Assembly: GCA_029204225.1 (NCBI GenBank)
Contig: CM055099.1
Span: forward strand, 64,787,614 to 64,851,613
DNA: 64,000 nucleotides
Reading direction: 5' to 3'
Source of the DNA: Diphasiastrum complanatum
Taxonomy: Eukaryota > Streptophyta > Lycopodiopsida > Lycopodiales > Lycopodiaceae
Shown: piece by piece, positions 24,640-42,863 of the stretch
Position numbering within the stretch: the stretch's first letter is position 1
Layout: each line of letters opens with the position of its first letter
Position numbers and translations under genes: made by a program
The notes under the pieces: model-generated
The model's input: the letters and a program-made list of their open reading frames with translations, nothing else
What the model was told of the DNA's origin: nothing
Databases searched by the model: none

Positions 24640-26470
24640 GCATGCATTGTAAGTGTTAGATCTAAACTACGGGTTTTAAGCCAATGTAGATGGATTTTTC
24701 TTTCATGTTCAGCCTTGGAATCCAAAGAGGCAAAGAGCTATAAAGGGTATGGTGCCGACAAACAACCAAGATGTAAGATTTAGGAGTAGACCTATACTAC
24801 TGTGCATCTTCTAGGAACGAGAAATGATTCTGAACCCTCCTATCCTACTGAAGAAGCACATGTGTATTACATAGATGGATATGAGGGTGAATTGGTGCCA
24901 GTATACACCAATCAAGTTCGGGGACCGACAGATAGACCCGCCATCAAATGTTATGGATGCAGAGACAATCATCATATTGTTGAGTGTCCTAACAAGAGAC
25001 ATAGATAGGACTATGTGCTGCTCTACAAGGATTGCAAGTATGGACACCCATATTTGGATTGTCTCGCCAAGAAGGAGAGAGATGTCAATGCTTGGACCAT
25101 CTATGCCAATAAACATGCTAAGTGTGGAATCACAAGGAGACCACGATCAAGCTCCCCTTTACGTCATAACTTGAGCCCAAAAGAAAAACGGTCCAAAATC
25201 AATGCCAGAATTTCCTAGAAAGACTAATAGAGGTTCATCAGAGTCGTTGTATTTGGGGGAATACCCAAGCCCCACGGTCGAGAAGATCAACTTCAAGAGA
25301 CAAAAATCAAGAGAAGGCCCAACCTGATTCCATCTCCACTCAAGTACACATCTCCACTAGAGAACCAATAAGCCCTTTGAATGACACAACCATCCCAAAG
25401 GTATTTAGGCAACATCCAATTCAGTCCCAAGAAAACGCAACCTCTGATCTAGCGTTGATAAGCACGTGATCCTACGTGATCCTACTTACAGACTCAAAAC
25501 ATTAGGTAAAGTTATGAATATCTCTCTCTCTCTCTCTAAGATCACTAACTCTGAGGAGTCCGCTACTGAAGACCTATTCTGGTCGTTTGATCACTCTATT
25601 GATTACACACACTCTGCATCTATTGTTCTCTTTCTGCACACCCTTCGATCTTCAAGTCGCTCAGATGTATATATGAGGTTGTTAGAGGATCTTTAGTTAT
25701 TCTGAATACAGTTTAAAAGATCATTAACAGCCATTGAACATGATCCGTAGATCGGTTATTGGAGCATCGTGAAGACATGAAGAAGTACAGAAGAATGATC
25801 TTATTCGTACGTGTCAGGAGCGTGAAAGTGTGGCGTCGTTTTAGCCTTAGTCTGTCCGCAGTAGAAATACAAAAACATTGTAAGTGAAATTACTTGCCAA
25901 AATAAAGAAAAGCAACTTAACTTAGACTATTAAGTCTAGAAATGAGCCAATAGAAAGTTGCCACTCCAACTCATTTGAACCTAACTATAAAAGGGCCAAA
26001 TCCTTTGTATTTTAGGTTCTCACATTTCATTTCTTCAATCAAAGAGTTGAGTTCCCTCATTTGTTGTGATTATGTAAATGCCTTGAGAGAGGAAAAGAGA
26101 GAGAGAGAGTTGTGAGACAAGTGTTTGGCTTTATGCTTGATGCTTGTTTTTCTGCTATGGATGTACGATGCCTTGATTGCGATGTATGTAGTATCTTCCT
26201 TTGTTGTAGGAATGTGTTGCTATGCAGGTTTCTACCTATGGATTTGCACTTAGAAAGACCGGCTTCCAAGTTCATTCATGGCTTGTCCCTCTCATCTTTC
26301 TTCCCTCTTGGTTGCAGCCCATAAAGTGAGTGTTAGATCCATATCACGGGCCTTAAGCCACCGTAGGTAGGATTTCCCTTACGTTAGAAGACATAGAACC
26401 TGAAGAGGCCTAGAGCAATGAAGGGTACGACGCCCACAAACAACCATAACAAAGTAGGAGTAGGTTAATT
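24640..26470 (+). mobile_element. LTR/gag debris between direct repeats (fossil)
   Basis: A block at about 24652-24795 recurs at about 26329-26466, sharing GTGTTAGATC, TTTTAAGCC-type and ACAAACAACCA phrases. Between them the + strand encodes a gag-like tail with two cysteine-rich knuckles, KCYGCRDNHHIVECPNK near 24955 and a second C/H cluster near 25030. An LTR-like promoter with TATAAAAGG sits at about 25984. I read it as a shortened LTR element or the overlap of two related ones. No catalytic domain is present. Confidence 0.45.
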
Positions 26471-27745
26471 TAGTTTCCCTTGCATTTTCTAGGATTTATT
26501 GGTAGTTTCATGGAGGCAGCCTGACAAATTGCCACTCCATTGTTTGTAGAGATATAGTTTTGCCTTTAGATCACACATTCCCCGTTATCGAAGTCCTACC
26601 TCGCTATACTACAACGGAGTCGGTCCTTCCTTTTTCTTGCCCATTGCACTCTAGCATAGATGAAATTTGAAAGACAAGTGGCAAATATAAGGGTAACAGA
26701 TTAGAGGAAATTACCACTGACTTTATCGTGATTCTCTAGCCACACTACACTCTCTCTTATTTCATATGAGGATCCATGTTGTGTTGCTTTGATGATATGA
26801 GAGACATATCTTCTATGTCGACATATATGCCAACAAGATATATAGGAGATGTAGGAAAACCCTATCTTACCTCAGTTTTCTTGAGAAAATGCTCCAGAGT
26901 AGATATTGAGACTGAGACATTATTTGAGGATGAGACATATATCCCACCGTCCCAGAACCAACAACATGATTGAAGACAACATTTAGCATTGAGATCAAGA
27001 GTCGTTTAGGGATATAGATAGAATATGAACATTTCTATGAGGAAATGAACTCCATCTTCAACATTAACATCATCTATAGTACTGGGACTATCTATCCTTA
27101 AATACTTGGGTAGAGCTCCAACTCTCCTAGGCCATTATATTTGATAGTTCATTGTATTGATCATTGTGTCAACATATACCTTTTCCAACTATGTAGAGCT
27201 TCCATTCATAGAGCAATCAAACAATTTGAGATTAGTTCTTTGACTAACATTCTAGTTTAATTTGAGTCTGCTTTTGGAAACATATATATGCTTCTCTATA
27301 GACTATCACACTTGAGATGTTTTATTTTGTCTTATATGTTGTTTAGCATCAAATGACAATAAAGTTAGCTCTTTCGCACTCTCCCCCCCCCCCCCCCACA
27401 ATTTTTGTGGTTGACTTTGTGAAAGTAGATGGTAGTGGATGATAATAGAGCTTGCTACTTGCAGTCTTTAATGTCGATTTATATGCATAGGCTTTGGGAG
27501 ATTGGTTGAAGCTTGAGCATTTTTTTCCTTTTGGAGAGTACCTACCTTTTAAAAACCGTTTCTTTTGCTTTGAGTTTTGGATAGTATGTAGTTAGTGTAT
27601 TTTGTGGTATTTGGGCTTTTCTCTTTTGCTTGTAGTTGTGTTGGGGTTGAAGAGGGAGTAAAGACAATGTGTGTGAGAGTGTGGAGTTGCAAGTTTCATT
27701 TTAGGCCTTAAATTGTTGCTTTAAAATTGGTGGGCGTAAGGAATG
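26471..27745. other. Gene-free stretch with a poly-C run
   Basis: No supported gene. A run of 15 C occurs at 27383-27397. The flank just before 27746 is the insertion site of the LINE. Confidence 0.4.
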
Positions 27746-28786
27746 AAAATCTTCTAAAGCTTTGAGACGAACTGGGAGATTGTTGGAGCTAAGTTGTTGG
27801 TCATTGAGAGGTCAACAGGAGGTGGAGGACAACAATATCAAGGTGGCCAGGAAAATATCCCGTAAGGGTATTTCTCACTGGAGTGACTTGTGGAATTGGG
27901 AGAAGGGTAAGTGGACAAAAAAGAGAGAGGCCAAGAATACTTTTTTGCTTAAGCCTCATGAGCAGCGGCTTCGGTGGGAGAGATGGAGTGCCTGCAAGAT
28001 GGAGGACGTTGGGAGAGTGGGTCAAAGGACATACCCGAAAGTGGAGTGGTTCACTTGGGGTGGGAGGAAGAAAGCCTCACCCAAGCCCCCAGGAGTGGAT
28101 AAGATCCCCAAGGAGTTGGTCGACAAACTTAATAAGAAGTGGGGCATCATGCTGACTGACACAAGGTGGGAGTATTGCTTCAGAGACATTTGGAGAGGTT
28201 TTGTGGATCCGAAGGTGTCAATACTACTTTGGAGAATAGCCTTCAAGGTTATATGGACAGGGGGGACAGCTCTTGCATGGAGGCTCTCTGACGGTACATG
28301 CCACAGATGTGGCACTACCCAGGATAGTATACGACACACCCTTCTCTTTTGTGATCAAAATGAACCACTGAAATCATTGCTCATAGAGGTCTCTAGGTTT
28401 GTAGGCTTGTCCTCTCTAGAGGAGCTTCCTTGGCTCTTGGGTCTTGATAGTAAGGTAGAAGCCTTACTCTGGCTCGCCTATCGTGTTGCTCTGGTTTGGG
28501 CTAACTGGAATGCTCAAAATTTTGGGGCTGTTCTAAGTCCAAATCTTGTCTTCTCTAATCTCTGGGAGATGCTTCACAATTACTTTAGGCTAGTCCAAAT
28601 GTTGTATGAAAAAAAAAGTCCAATCAGTCCAATTATGTCAAAGCCCTCACTAAACTTAGGGGATAGCTCCTGTGTTCTGTGGAGAGACTTCGTCTCAACC
28701 TCTCCAATGATGTATAGTATACTTCTCTTACATTAATACAAACTGCTCTGCTTATTTGCAAAAAAAAAAAAAAATTCTTCTAAAGC
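27746..28786 (+). mobile_element. 5'-truncated LINE (non-LTR retrotransposon) with poly(A) tail and TSD
   Basis: The insert runs from 27761 to 28774. It is flanked by an exact 11 bp target-site duplication, TCTTCTAAAGC, at 27750-27760 and 28776-28786, and ends in a 15-A tail at 28760-28774. A single open frame from the truncation point to 28736 encodes the last 324 residues of the LINE ORF2, including the zf-RVT zinc-binding domain with C180-X2-C183-X8-H192-X4-C197 (CHRCGTTQDSIRH). Reverse transcriptase and endonuclease are missing because of 5' truncation, the usual outcome of target-primed reverse transcription. The intact frame and clean TSD mean a recent insertion. The 3' untranslated part is only about 25 bp. 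Confidence 0.93.
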
Positions 28787-30102
28787 ATCCTCATAGCCCT
28801 TCAAACAACAAAAACAACCCTTTCGCTTAGTGTCCCAATCTCTAACATAGCTTGGTGGATAGCATTGTCATAGTGCTAATAAAAATCAAGTTGAATCAAT
28901 ATCTTATTATCTACTTTCTCATGAATTTGTAAAACTCTCTTTAGAATGCCATGATGTCTAATTCATGATAATGCTTTTTGGTACATCAATGCATGGGATA
29001 GTTAATGACAATAAAAGAGTATTAGAAACCATAAAATGAATTTAAGTCCACAAATTTTCTTCTTTATATACTCATTTTTCCGATACAAAAATGTCCTCCA
29101 TAAAAGCTAAAGCACTTGTCTATGGTTTTTTATTACTTAAAACTTTCTATTTTGGATCCAATTGCAATTTGCTTTAGACTTTTAATATCATCTTCTTTCC
29201 TTGAATAACCATCATTTGGAAAGTCCAAACATTTAATTTGTGAAGTGGCTATCTAATATGTTCATTTCTAGTGTTTTTTTGCACGTTTTTGTTATTATTA
29301 TTTTCTTTATTCCATTGTTTTGTACAATTATCCCATCCATTAAAAGTATCAAAGTATTTCGTTCAACTATTGTTCAAATGTCTTCTTTACATTCATTATT
29401 TTCTTTATTTAACCTTTTTGGGACATGATGAAATAGAGAGTCCCAACATCCAAAACCTAAAACATGAGTTTAAGAGAGCTTGTTAATTAACTTTCTAGAT
29501 ATATATTTCACCCTTCTCCATTTTGCCATGCAAAGTTTGCTACCTTCACATGATTATGTGGCCTCACCATCTAATGGCACAAGAGATGACATTGTAACTT
29601 TTGTGCCTTGTTCCTATCGCATTGTAAACATATTTGTAGACCTTTCGAAATGTTGCATGCTTGTTCCACTTTCTAGATGACATTTCTCATTCCAAATATC
29701 TAATCTTTATGCACCAAATATGAATATTGAATGTGAACATTCTTGAGACATTCTACTTTAGTGTGATTCAAGGGAAGCAATCCTTGTTGGTGTCAATTTG
29801 AACAACTATCGGGAAATACAATATGAACCTTACATTATGAGAGGCTTATATCTTTTTGTAGGCACTAAGTAATGGTTGTCAAATTTCAACTTGTAGACAT
29901 CCCTTTAAACTCCTATCAATTAAGGACTTTTTCCCAATCTCCACGAAATGTGTGCCTTCAATGTGATGAGGGAAGAAATGACCTTTCAAAATTAAAGGGG
30001 ACAACTCTCCCAAACTTCCTAATCTAATAGGAGAGAAAAGAAAGTTTATTCATTCCAATATTTTCTAATTTGCCAACTTAAGATCGTATTTAAATTCTGA
30101 AG
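28787..30102. other. Gene-free AT-rich stretch
   Basis: Only short ORFs without recognisable domains. Nothing else stands out. Confidence 0.4.
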
Positions 30103-30566
<464 letters not shown>

Positions 30567-30827
30567 TTTTATTTTTATTTTTATGGGTTTACGGAAGGAA
30601 TTGGGTGCTTGGATCTGAAACCTCCCACCTTTCAATCTCTCTCCACAATACGATCAAGGAAAAAATTCATGAAAAAAATGAAAAACTAACTGCTAAACCA
30701 CGATCTAATCCACACCTAACTTACACTAACAAGCTAAAAATTTGATTTTGATGAAATGAAAGAGTTAGAGAAGAGGAGAGTGAGAACAAAAAAGAAAAGT
30801 GTTGTGCGGCAAAACGAGTGATGGCGC

Positions 30828-30845
30828 TCCCCGGCAACGTCGCCA
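30828..30845 (-). promoter_or_regulatory. Primer-binding site candidate
   Basis: On the - strand, one base after the closing CA of the LTR, comes TGGCGACGTTGCCGGGGA. It differs by one base from TGGCGCCGTTGCCGGGGA, which I know as a primer site (probably tRNA-Asp) in plant Ty3/gypsy elements of the Athila/Tat group. Confidence 0.65.
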
Positions 30846-30846
30846 A

Positions 30847-30927
30847 TGTAGTGCGTCGTGTGTAATATAAGGATCTGATCACTGGGAGTGGCAACCTCGC
30901 CTTCACTTGCATAGCACTACGAAAATG

Positions 30928-31022
<95 letters not shown>

Positions 31023-31386
31023 GAAACTAGCAAACTTATCCAAGCCCTTCAAATGAAATCCAACGGTTCTATTTGACGAGGGTGCCCTTCACATGATTCA
31101 TGTGATTCCTTTTTGAGTGAAAAGGACTTTCACATGAATCATGTGAGTTTCTCCAAACTCAGAATCTTATCTAACTTCAATTTGGGATTTCTTAATTATT
31201 TTATGTCCCAAATCGCTAATTCTTAGAAATTACAACTTGCTACTCGTGCTCATTGGGTTGGGCTTATACACGCAAGATGCCAGTGCCCTCACACTTATTA
31301 ATCTAAATGTACAGTAGTGTACTGTGGCGGGGCCCACTTGGTAAGCCGAATAGTACTTTAGTGGTGGTACCCACTAAGTGACCATA
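30847..31386 (-). repeat. Ty3/gypsy LTR, arm 2 of the inverted repeat
   Basis: On the - strand a polypurine-like GGTGGGGGATAC precedes the start at 31386, and the LTR ends CA at 30847 with a primer site directly after it. It is about 540 bp, contains an 89 bp AG tract (+ strand), and is related to the LTR at 2290-2871. Having a polypurine tract on one side and a primer site on the other suggests a junction of tandemly arranged copies or a recombined LTR. Confidence 0.7.
30931..31019. repeat. (AG)n microsatellite
   Basis: About 89 bp of AG. It is the mirror image of the TC tract in arm 1, so together they could pair in a cruciform or long hairpin. Confidence 0.97.
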
Positions 31387-31399
31387 GTATCCCCCACCT

Positions 31400-32762
31400 A
31401 AATAGGTGACGGTCCCACGACACCATACTATGTTTGATGTGGAAAAAGGTTGTTGACACGTTTATGGTGGATGAGGAAATGCGTAAGGAAAAGCGTGGAT
31501 AAGATATCGCTTACGTAAAACCTGAGGCTTTATTTATTGATGGTGATCAACAAGAACATGGCTTGCCAAATTTTAAAAAATAACCATATAGGTCTGGTGG
31601 CTATTTCTGATAGCATTGTTCATCGACGAATTGATAGTCAACACAATCCATCAAAGCATCCCATGATAAAGCTTCTTGATAGTGATCCTCGTAGATCGGT
31701 GCAACTACTCCCAGTGTCATAAACTCTCCCAATTCGTAATGATGATAAGACATGCTCGCTTGATTGCTATGTCTATCTAGGTATTCATGATACTCTTGAA
31801 CCTAAAGACTCTCCTCTGTAGGCAATCTTACAAATTGTGGACATGGCATAGACATTGTAGGTGCTGGTTTTTGCTGTATAATTGGCCTTTTGGTCTTGAA
31901 TTCCCTAAATTTGGCCTTTTAAGAATGAATATACCCGGATTTCGCACTATGCTGGTGGTCTGTTGCATTGTGGAACAATCAAACTTTGGCACCACATTAA
32001 CATTTTATAAGAGGCCCCATCATCTCAAGGTCTCCTCTAAAGAGTGTACCAATCAAATCGTTTGGCCAAATGATATGCAATTTTTCGGAAACCCCCTAAC
32101 CACACATGAGACAGACCAAAGTGCCGGTTCCTCCATATTTGGTGTAAAGATCCAAAGTTGGCATTTCCATCATTTTTCACAGTAGCTCCTTGTCAAAAAA
32201 TGATAATTGAGGCACGATAGTCTTCATAGAAATGGGTGAAAATACGTTTAAAATTTTTGACCAAACAAACTCATTGGAGAGGTCTATTGGCCTTATTAAA
32301 AGCTCATGCAGCCTTTCGTATGAATCAATCAAGTAGTCTTTCATATGGAAAATTCAAGTGTTATCTACATTCAAAAGGTAATCGACTGAACAAACTTTTT
32401 GAGCTAGAAGGAAGAAAACTTTGGATTGGTAAATCTAAAAAATTACTTTCATGAAGCCAGCAGATTTTTTGAGTTAGAAAAAAGGAACCCTTGGATCCTG
32501 GACTTGGAAAGTTACTCTCAAGAAGACAATGTTGCTACATGAATTGTATTCTTAACAAGTTCTCATGCACATGGTAAAAGGAGTAACTCAAGAGAATGCG
32601 ATCTTTCGAAGGAAAAAGTATCTTATTTTTGTCACCAGGTTTGGGACTTTTGAGGAACTTGGTAGCTTAGTGATTGACGAAGATTAACTCAGATTAGCTA
32701 CTACGGAGGCATTTGGGAGAGCGTGCTATATGCAGCACATTAAAGCCCAGTCTTAAATGAAT
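31400..32762. other. Unassigned stretch, perhaps - strand element interior
   Basis: No supported gene. By position it should be the interior of the element whose LTR starts at 31386. The - strand has a broken coding-like texture at about 31440-32200, but I see no diagnostic motif. Confidence 0.3.
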
Positions 32763-32871
32763 TTCAAACGGACTGGAAGCCCAAGACTCGGGAATTCCAA
32801 GAGGAGATTTTTCATAATTGCAGAGGTCTCCTCTTGGAATTCACGAGTCTTGGGCTTCCAGTCCGTTTGAA
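32763..32871. ncRNA. Near-perfect 45 bp hairpin, possible small-RNA precursor or foldback
   Basis: Arms 32763-32807 and 32827-32871 are complementary at 44 of 45 positions, with a 19 nt loop. The arms read TTCAAACGGACTGGAAGCCC at the outer end and GAATTCCAAGAGGAGA at the inner end. There is no poly(A), coding sequence or recognised miRNA family. Size and near-perfect pairing suit a young MIRNA or siRNA-producing inverted repeat, or a tiny foldback element. Expression is unknown. Confidence 0.45.
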
Positions 32872-34257
32872 GGTTTTAGAAGGCATGATTTTTTAAAAGC
32901 CGACATGATACAAATCTGCAAAAGGAAAGATCGTGGTACAATATTTATAACTACTTAGAAGGTGCAGTATACGAACTAAACCCATCTCTCTGTGAGGCTT
33001 GAGCTGATGAATCTATCTATTATAATTAAAATTTTAGTGCTCCCAGGCAGCGGGCAGCGGGCAGCCCTCACGCTGTGACAAAACCTTGCCCTGCCTGCCC
33101 GCAGACTTGCGGGGTCACATCGGTAGTGGTCTAGAGAAAGATATAAAGCCTGAAAGGTAATTGAAGAACTCTCCTAGCTCTGGCCATTTGGTGCTTCGAA
33201 CTTTTCTTACCCAGTTAATTAACCTCCTTTTCTACCTGTTGTTGAGTTTGCCTATGATACGCCTACTTCCATCTTTGCTAATCTGCTTATGATTGCATCA
33301 GCAAATCCAACAAACCTAGTATATAAAGATAAATCAATGTCATAGTTGTAGTGCAGAAACAGTTGCCTTCACATATCTCCTATCCTCGAATAGATGAATT
33401 TACACAGAAATGAATCAACTGACAAGCATGCTTGACTTTTATGTTTCAAAGATGTTTGTTCTCGTGAGATAGGTGGCCAATCCACTCACTTGCTGAATCC
33501 TCATAATTACCCAAAGCATCATGCGTATTAGGAGAACACAAGCTATTGCTGATCCACAGTATTAGTAGAATTAGATCATAACATGCAATATTGAGTTTAT
33601 TCACGGTATTCTCATGCATTTGTATGACATTATGGTCTGGAATTAGTGAAAGTATGAAATTGCAACTATTCAAAACCTCATCTACTATACGTTCGTGGTC
33701 CAACGAGCAAGTAAAGGGGGTGCTTGGTGTTCTACTCATAAATCTAGTCTTTCAGAACAATAATTCAAAAGGAGACCTTCATCCATGGGTGTTCCATCAG
33801 AAAAGTCTTGTAGTTGTACGATGACATTAACCCTGATGGTGGCATATAAAAAAACACAAGGGATAATATTGTAGTATCGCGTCTACGAGATTTGGATGCT
33901 TTGGAATTTGGCAAAGACTACATGACAGTAGATCAGAAAAGGCTGTTAAGTGATTTCTATACCTGTGCATTCTAGACCTACATAATTTACATGCTCCTTT
34001 TATTATCACGTTCATAATTCAAAAAAGAAATTCACATGACCTTACAATGAAACAAACTGCCTATGTGCCAAGAAATGAAGGATCTAGCACAGAGTGAATT
34101 CGCCACCCACCTCACAAGAAAAAACATCTTTGAAACATAAAAGCCTGGAGTTGCTCATGTACTTTTCATGGACCTTTTCGAGACAAAACTACGCCTAGCA
34201 GCACAAATTCCTCCCTGATTTTGAGTCCCCCTTTCGTGTGAAACAATTCCAAAAAAC
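32872..34257. other. Gene-free stretch with a GC-rich block
   Basis: No supported gene. At about 33038-33115 there is a GC-rich block in an AT-rich setting: CAGCGGG-type repeats near 33045, then a GTGACAAAACC ... GGGGTCAC near-mirror. The region immediately below 34257 is the 3' side of the AT74-like gene. Confidence 0.4.
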
Positions 34258-39226
<4,969 letters not shown>

Positions 39227-39406
39227 TTTCCGATGATAAACCAAGAAAAGAAACGACCCTACAATAACTTGTAAGACGCTGAAGCTAATTGGTCAGAAAC
39301 CACCATCGCAAAAATTCCAGAGTATTAATTCATCTGAATCATCAGTTATGAACAGCGATTATGACATGACATCCACATGAAGAGCTTCGAGGAGACGTCT
39401 TAGCGG

Positions 39407-39415
39407 CTTTTATAC
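39407..39415 (-). promoter_or_regulatory. TATA box of the AT74-like gene
   Basis: GTATAAAAG on the - strand, about 180 bp upstream of the ATG at 39226. This is a suitable place for a core promoter with a short 5' leader. Confidence 0.5.
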
Positions 39416-39690
39416 TGAATTGCCGAAGGCATATTATAAAGAATCATACTCTGATGATGTGAGCCATTGCATTGCAATACCTAGATCCGCCAGAATTATG
39501 AAACTGCTCAGATATTTGAATGCAACATATGACAGACGTGATTATTTAGGAAATGTACAAAGTATGATCAGATCTTGACTGGAAAATGTATAGAATCATA
39601 TGCTGGTAAGCCGATCGACGCATTGCAATGCCAGAGCTTTAAAACTGCTGCGACAATGGAGATCAGCGGAGAGAGAGACGAAGAGAGAAG

Positions 39691-39693
<3 letters not shown>

Positions 39694-39740
<47 letters not shown>
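39694..39740. repeat. (GA)n microsatellite
   Basis: About 47 bp of GA upstream of the AT74-like promoter. GA/CT tracts near plant promoters can bind GAGA-type (BBR/BPC) factors; any role here is inference. Confidence 0.93.
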
Positions 39741-39744
<4 letters not shown>

Positions 39745-40005
39745 TGCATCACCCCTGAAAAAAAATGCATGGCACACCATAGGGTGTGAGGACTTAACCT
39801 GATGCTTGCATTACCTAAACTTCCAATTGAATTAACTAGCAACTTACACCAAGGAGGAGGCTTCATGTAGATAATGATCGATACTGTTCTTCTATAGTTA
39901 TCTCTTCTCTCTATGTGTTGTCTCTAATCGCTCATTTTCTTATATAGCTTGCAACTCATCTTCACTAAGATGATGTTCATCATCACTATGAAAATCAAAA
40001 CCTCT

Positions 40006-41105
40006 CTAAATATTGTCCTCATGCAAAGAATCATTGTTGTCTTCTTCATCATCTGGGTCGTCGGAATCATGAGAATCAATTCTGGGGTTTTCAAGATTTA
40101 GAAAACTTAAAGATATCTGTACACCTTCATCAGATATACTTATGTTGTCCAAATTTAGATCTTCCATTTCATTCTCAATATATGCATTTTCAAATACATG
40201 TCTTGAGCGTGGCTTAATTTGAACAGCATACCACCAATTTTTGTTTAGTCGATCTGGTTGAAAAAATACCTACACATTTAACAATGTTAAGTTAGAGATT
40301 TGTTATGATCCTATTTCAATTCACAATAAATAGACATATCGGAAAAAGTAGTGTAGATGTTTAATGTAACATTGGTTACAATTGATAAAAAAAAAAAATG
40401 TGATACTCATGCACACCTGTTCACAATGACGAGGCAACACCAATGTGTCTGAAAAGTCCATGCTTAATTTCTTGGTTGAATCGATAGCAAAAAAACTACT
40501 ATAGTCTTTTTTTATGGCTGCATATGATTCTCTATAGTTGATTTTGAACCATTTCACGTCAAACAAAAAATATACCCATTTCACCAAAATACACCTCATA
40601 TATGGCTTTTATGGTTCCTACATACTCAAGCTCTCAAAAAATTGGATTTTGATCTCAAGAACTACTCCAACTTTCTTGATGGAAAGATGCCATCACACCA
40701 CAATCATAAGTTCGTCATTTCATATCAATTGATTCAATGCGATTATGACGACCATATGCCCACATTGCACTATACTTTTGATACTGTCACATGTTGATTA
40801 TAATTAAAACAATAATCAATCATTGTACAAATTAAAATTGTTCACTTAGAAAAAACAAGCAAACCTTCTAATCTCATCCTCTTGCAAATTCTCATTCAGT
40901 GTCAGATATGAATTGTCCCTTTGATCTTGCTTGTTGGAGTGTATCTATCATCCAGTCTATGGTGCATTGGTTAGGCAATGGCTCAACATCATGTGAAGGT
41001 GCAGCTTGACCTCTACGCCTATTGCGTCGTGTGGATTTCTAGTCAAGACTTTTTTTTTCTTGTTCATATAATTCCAACCACTTATCCATTACTCCTAAAT
41101 TATAT
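40006..41105 (-). mobile_element. CACTA (En/Spm-type) transposase 3' fragment with DUF4216
   Basis: The - strand resembles the end of plant CACTA transposases. First comes a segment with MDKWLELYEQEKKSLD and CTIDWMIDTLQQARSKGQF (about 41080-40880), then KYSAMWAYGRHNRIESIDMK and YDCGVMASFHQESWSSS (about 40790-40660). DUF4216-like LVKWVYFLFDVKWFKIN (about 40590) and DTLVLPRHCEQ follow. A 147 bp GT-AG intron (40416-40270) precedes VFFQPDRLNKNWWYAVQIKPR and an acidic tail ending at a stop at 40006-40008. Three in-frame stops lie between about 40610 and 40740 and a frame change near 40600, so it is a pseudogene. The transposase core and CACTA termini are not in the window. Family assignment rests on motif memory. 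Confidence 0.65.
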
Positions 41106-42863
41106 AGCATGAAGGTTGAAATTTTTTCTTTCAAAATAGGTGTCATTTTTTTAAGACTATCTATGCCTTATACACCGACAAGAATTCAAGCAAGCAAAAG
41201 AAGAGAGGCTCAAAGCCACAAAAGTCGAATCAGAGCCAACACAGAATCATCAAGAGCAGTCGAAGCTGCTGACAAGGAAGAAGCTGTTTTGTAGATACTA
41301 CAAATGAACCAACTACGAGATTCAAGATTGCCATATCTTACAGGCTAAAAACATCAAAAAGGGTAATCGAATCAGATGGCAAATGCAGCTGTAGAAGCAT
41401 CTCAACCAAATTTAGAAGCGGATCACAATGCATTGATGACAAGCCATCAATGAGCATCCGACGACAGCTCTTGGTTTCTTGATTCCGGAGCCACTAAGCA
41501 CATGACTAGCCATATCGCTGTTTCGAATCCTATATGTCTTAAAGTACCAAGAAGTTTGTTCACCTGGGAGACAATAGCACTCAAGCTATTAGGTGAAGGT
41601 ATAGTAAGATTAAGCTTTGCAAATGATCAATCCAAACTACTCTCAAGTGTCCTTCATGTACCAAATCTTTTTACAAACCTGCTCTCTGCTAGCAAAATTA
41701 CCGATTCCGACAATGGTGAAGAGTACATCTCTACCGAATTCAAGGAATAATGCCAGAGCCAAGAGATTGAATAGCGTTTTATCACTCCCTATTCATCTCA
41801 GTCAAACGACTTAGCCGAGAGGAAGAACCGTACCCTGGTCGAGTCAATCAAATGCATGCTAGCACACACATCTTTGCCAAAGAGGTTTTGGGCTAAAGCT
41901 ATATCCATTGTAGCTTACATCCATAACAGATGTTCGTGATTAAGGCCCTCTTAGGCAAATCACCCCATGAGGTCTGGACAAGATCTAGGCCTTCATTGAA
42001 GAACCTACGAGTATTTGGTTGCATCACCTACGCGCAGATTCCGAAGGAGACAAGGAAGAAATGCGACTTCCAAAGTCTAAAGACCATCCTAATCGGTTAC
42101 ACTTCTTCCGACAATACCTATAAGATGTACGACCTTGATACCCAACAGATTTTATTCAGCAAGGATACAGTCTTTATGAAGGATCAATTCATCGACTTCA
42201 AAGGCAAAGGTAAAGTTCCATATGAACCCTCAACACCTACCGCCGACATGGCAATTTGAGCCCCAAGATCGACCGACTATTCGACATTGAATCAGAGGAA
42301 GACATTGTTGTCACTCAGAACAACCCGACCAAAGAATGGATCATCAGCCAACACGTGACCTCCCAAGAAGATTGAGCTGAGTGCTTACACAATCCACGAG
42401 GTATATTCTTGAGTCTGTTTGTTTTTTAATGTAGGAACCGACCACAATCGAAGAGGCACTTAGCTAATCAGACTCCGATCTCTGGAGACAAGCAATGGAC
42501 AGAGATATTCCTCTCTGATCAAGAACCAGACATGGTCATTGGTCGAGCTACCTGCTAGCAACAATTTTATCGATTTCAAGATCAAGTATAAATCTGACAT
42601 GAGTATTGACCGAAGAAAAGCCCGACTAGTAGCCAGAGGACTTTCTCAGATCTCAAACATCGACTATAATGAGACTTTTGATCCAGTAGTCAAGCATTCA
42701 TCGATCCGAGTCCTCTTATCTTCTGTTGTTGTGGCCGACCTTGAAGTACATCAACTCGATGTACAAATAACTTATCTGAATGGAGTTATACAAGAAGATA
42801 TTTACATGATCCAGCTTGAAGGATACGTTCTTGAAGGTATGAAGAATCATGTTTATAAACTCC

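Noticed and set aside
27801-28339. - strand ORFs
   Set aside because: Antisense shadows of the LINE ORF2 frame.
33446-33739. 97-codon - strand ORF near the AT74-like 3' end
   Set aside because: No similarity; lies beyond the stop codon and resembles random AT-rich sequence.
39568-39866. ORFs with Ser-Leu or Arg-Glu repeats
   Set aside because: They read through the GA tract; no domain.
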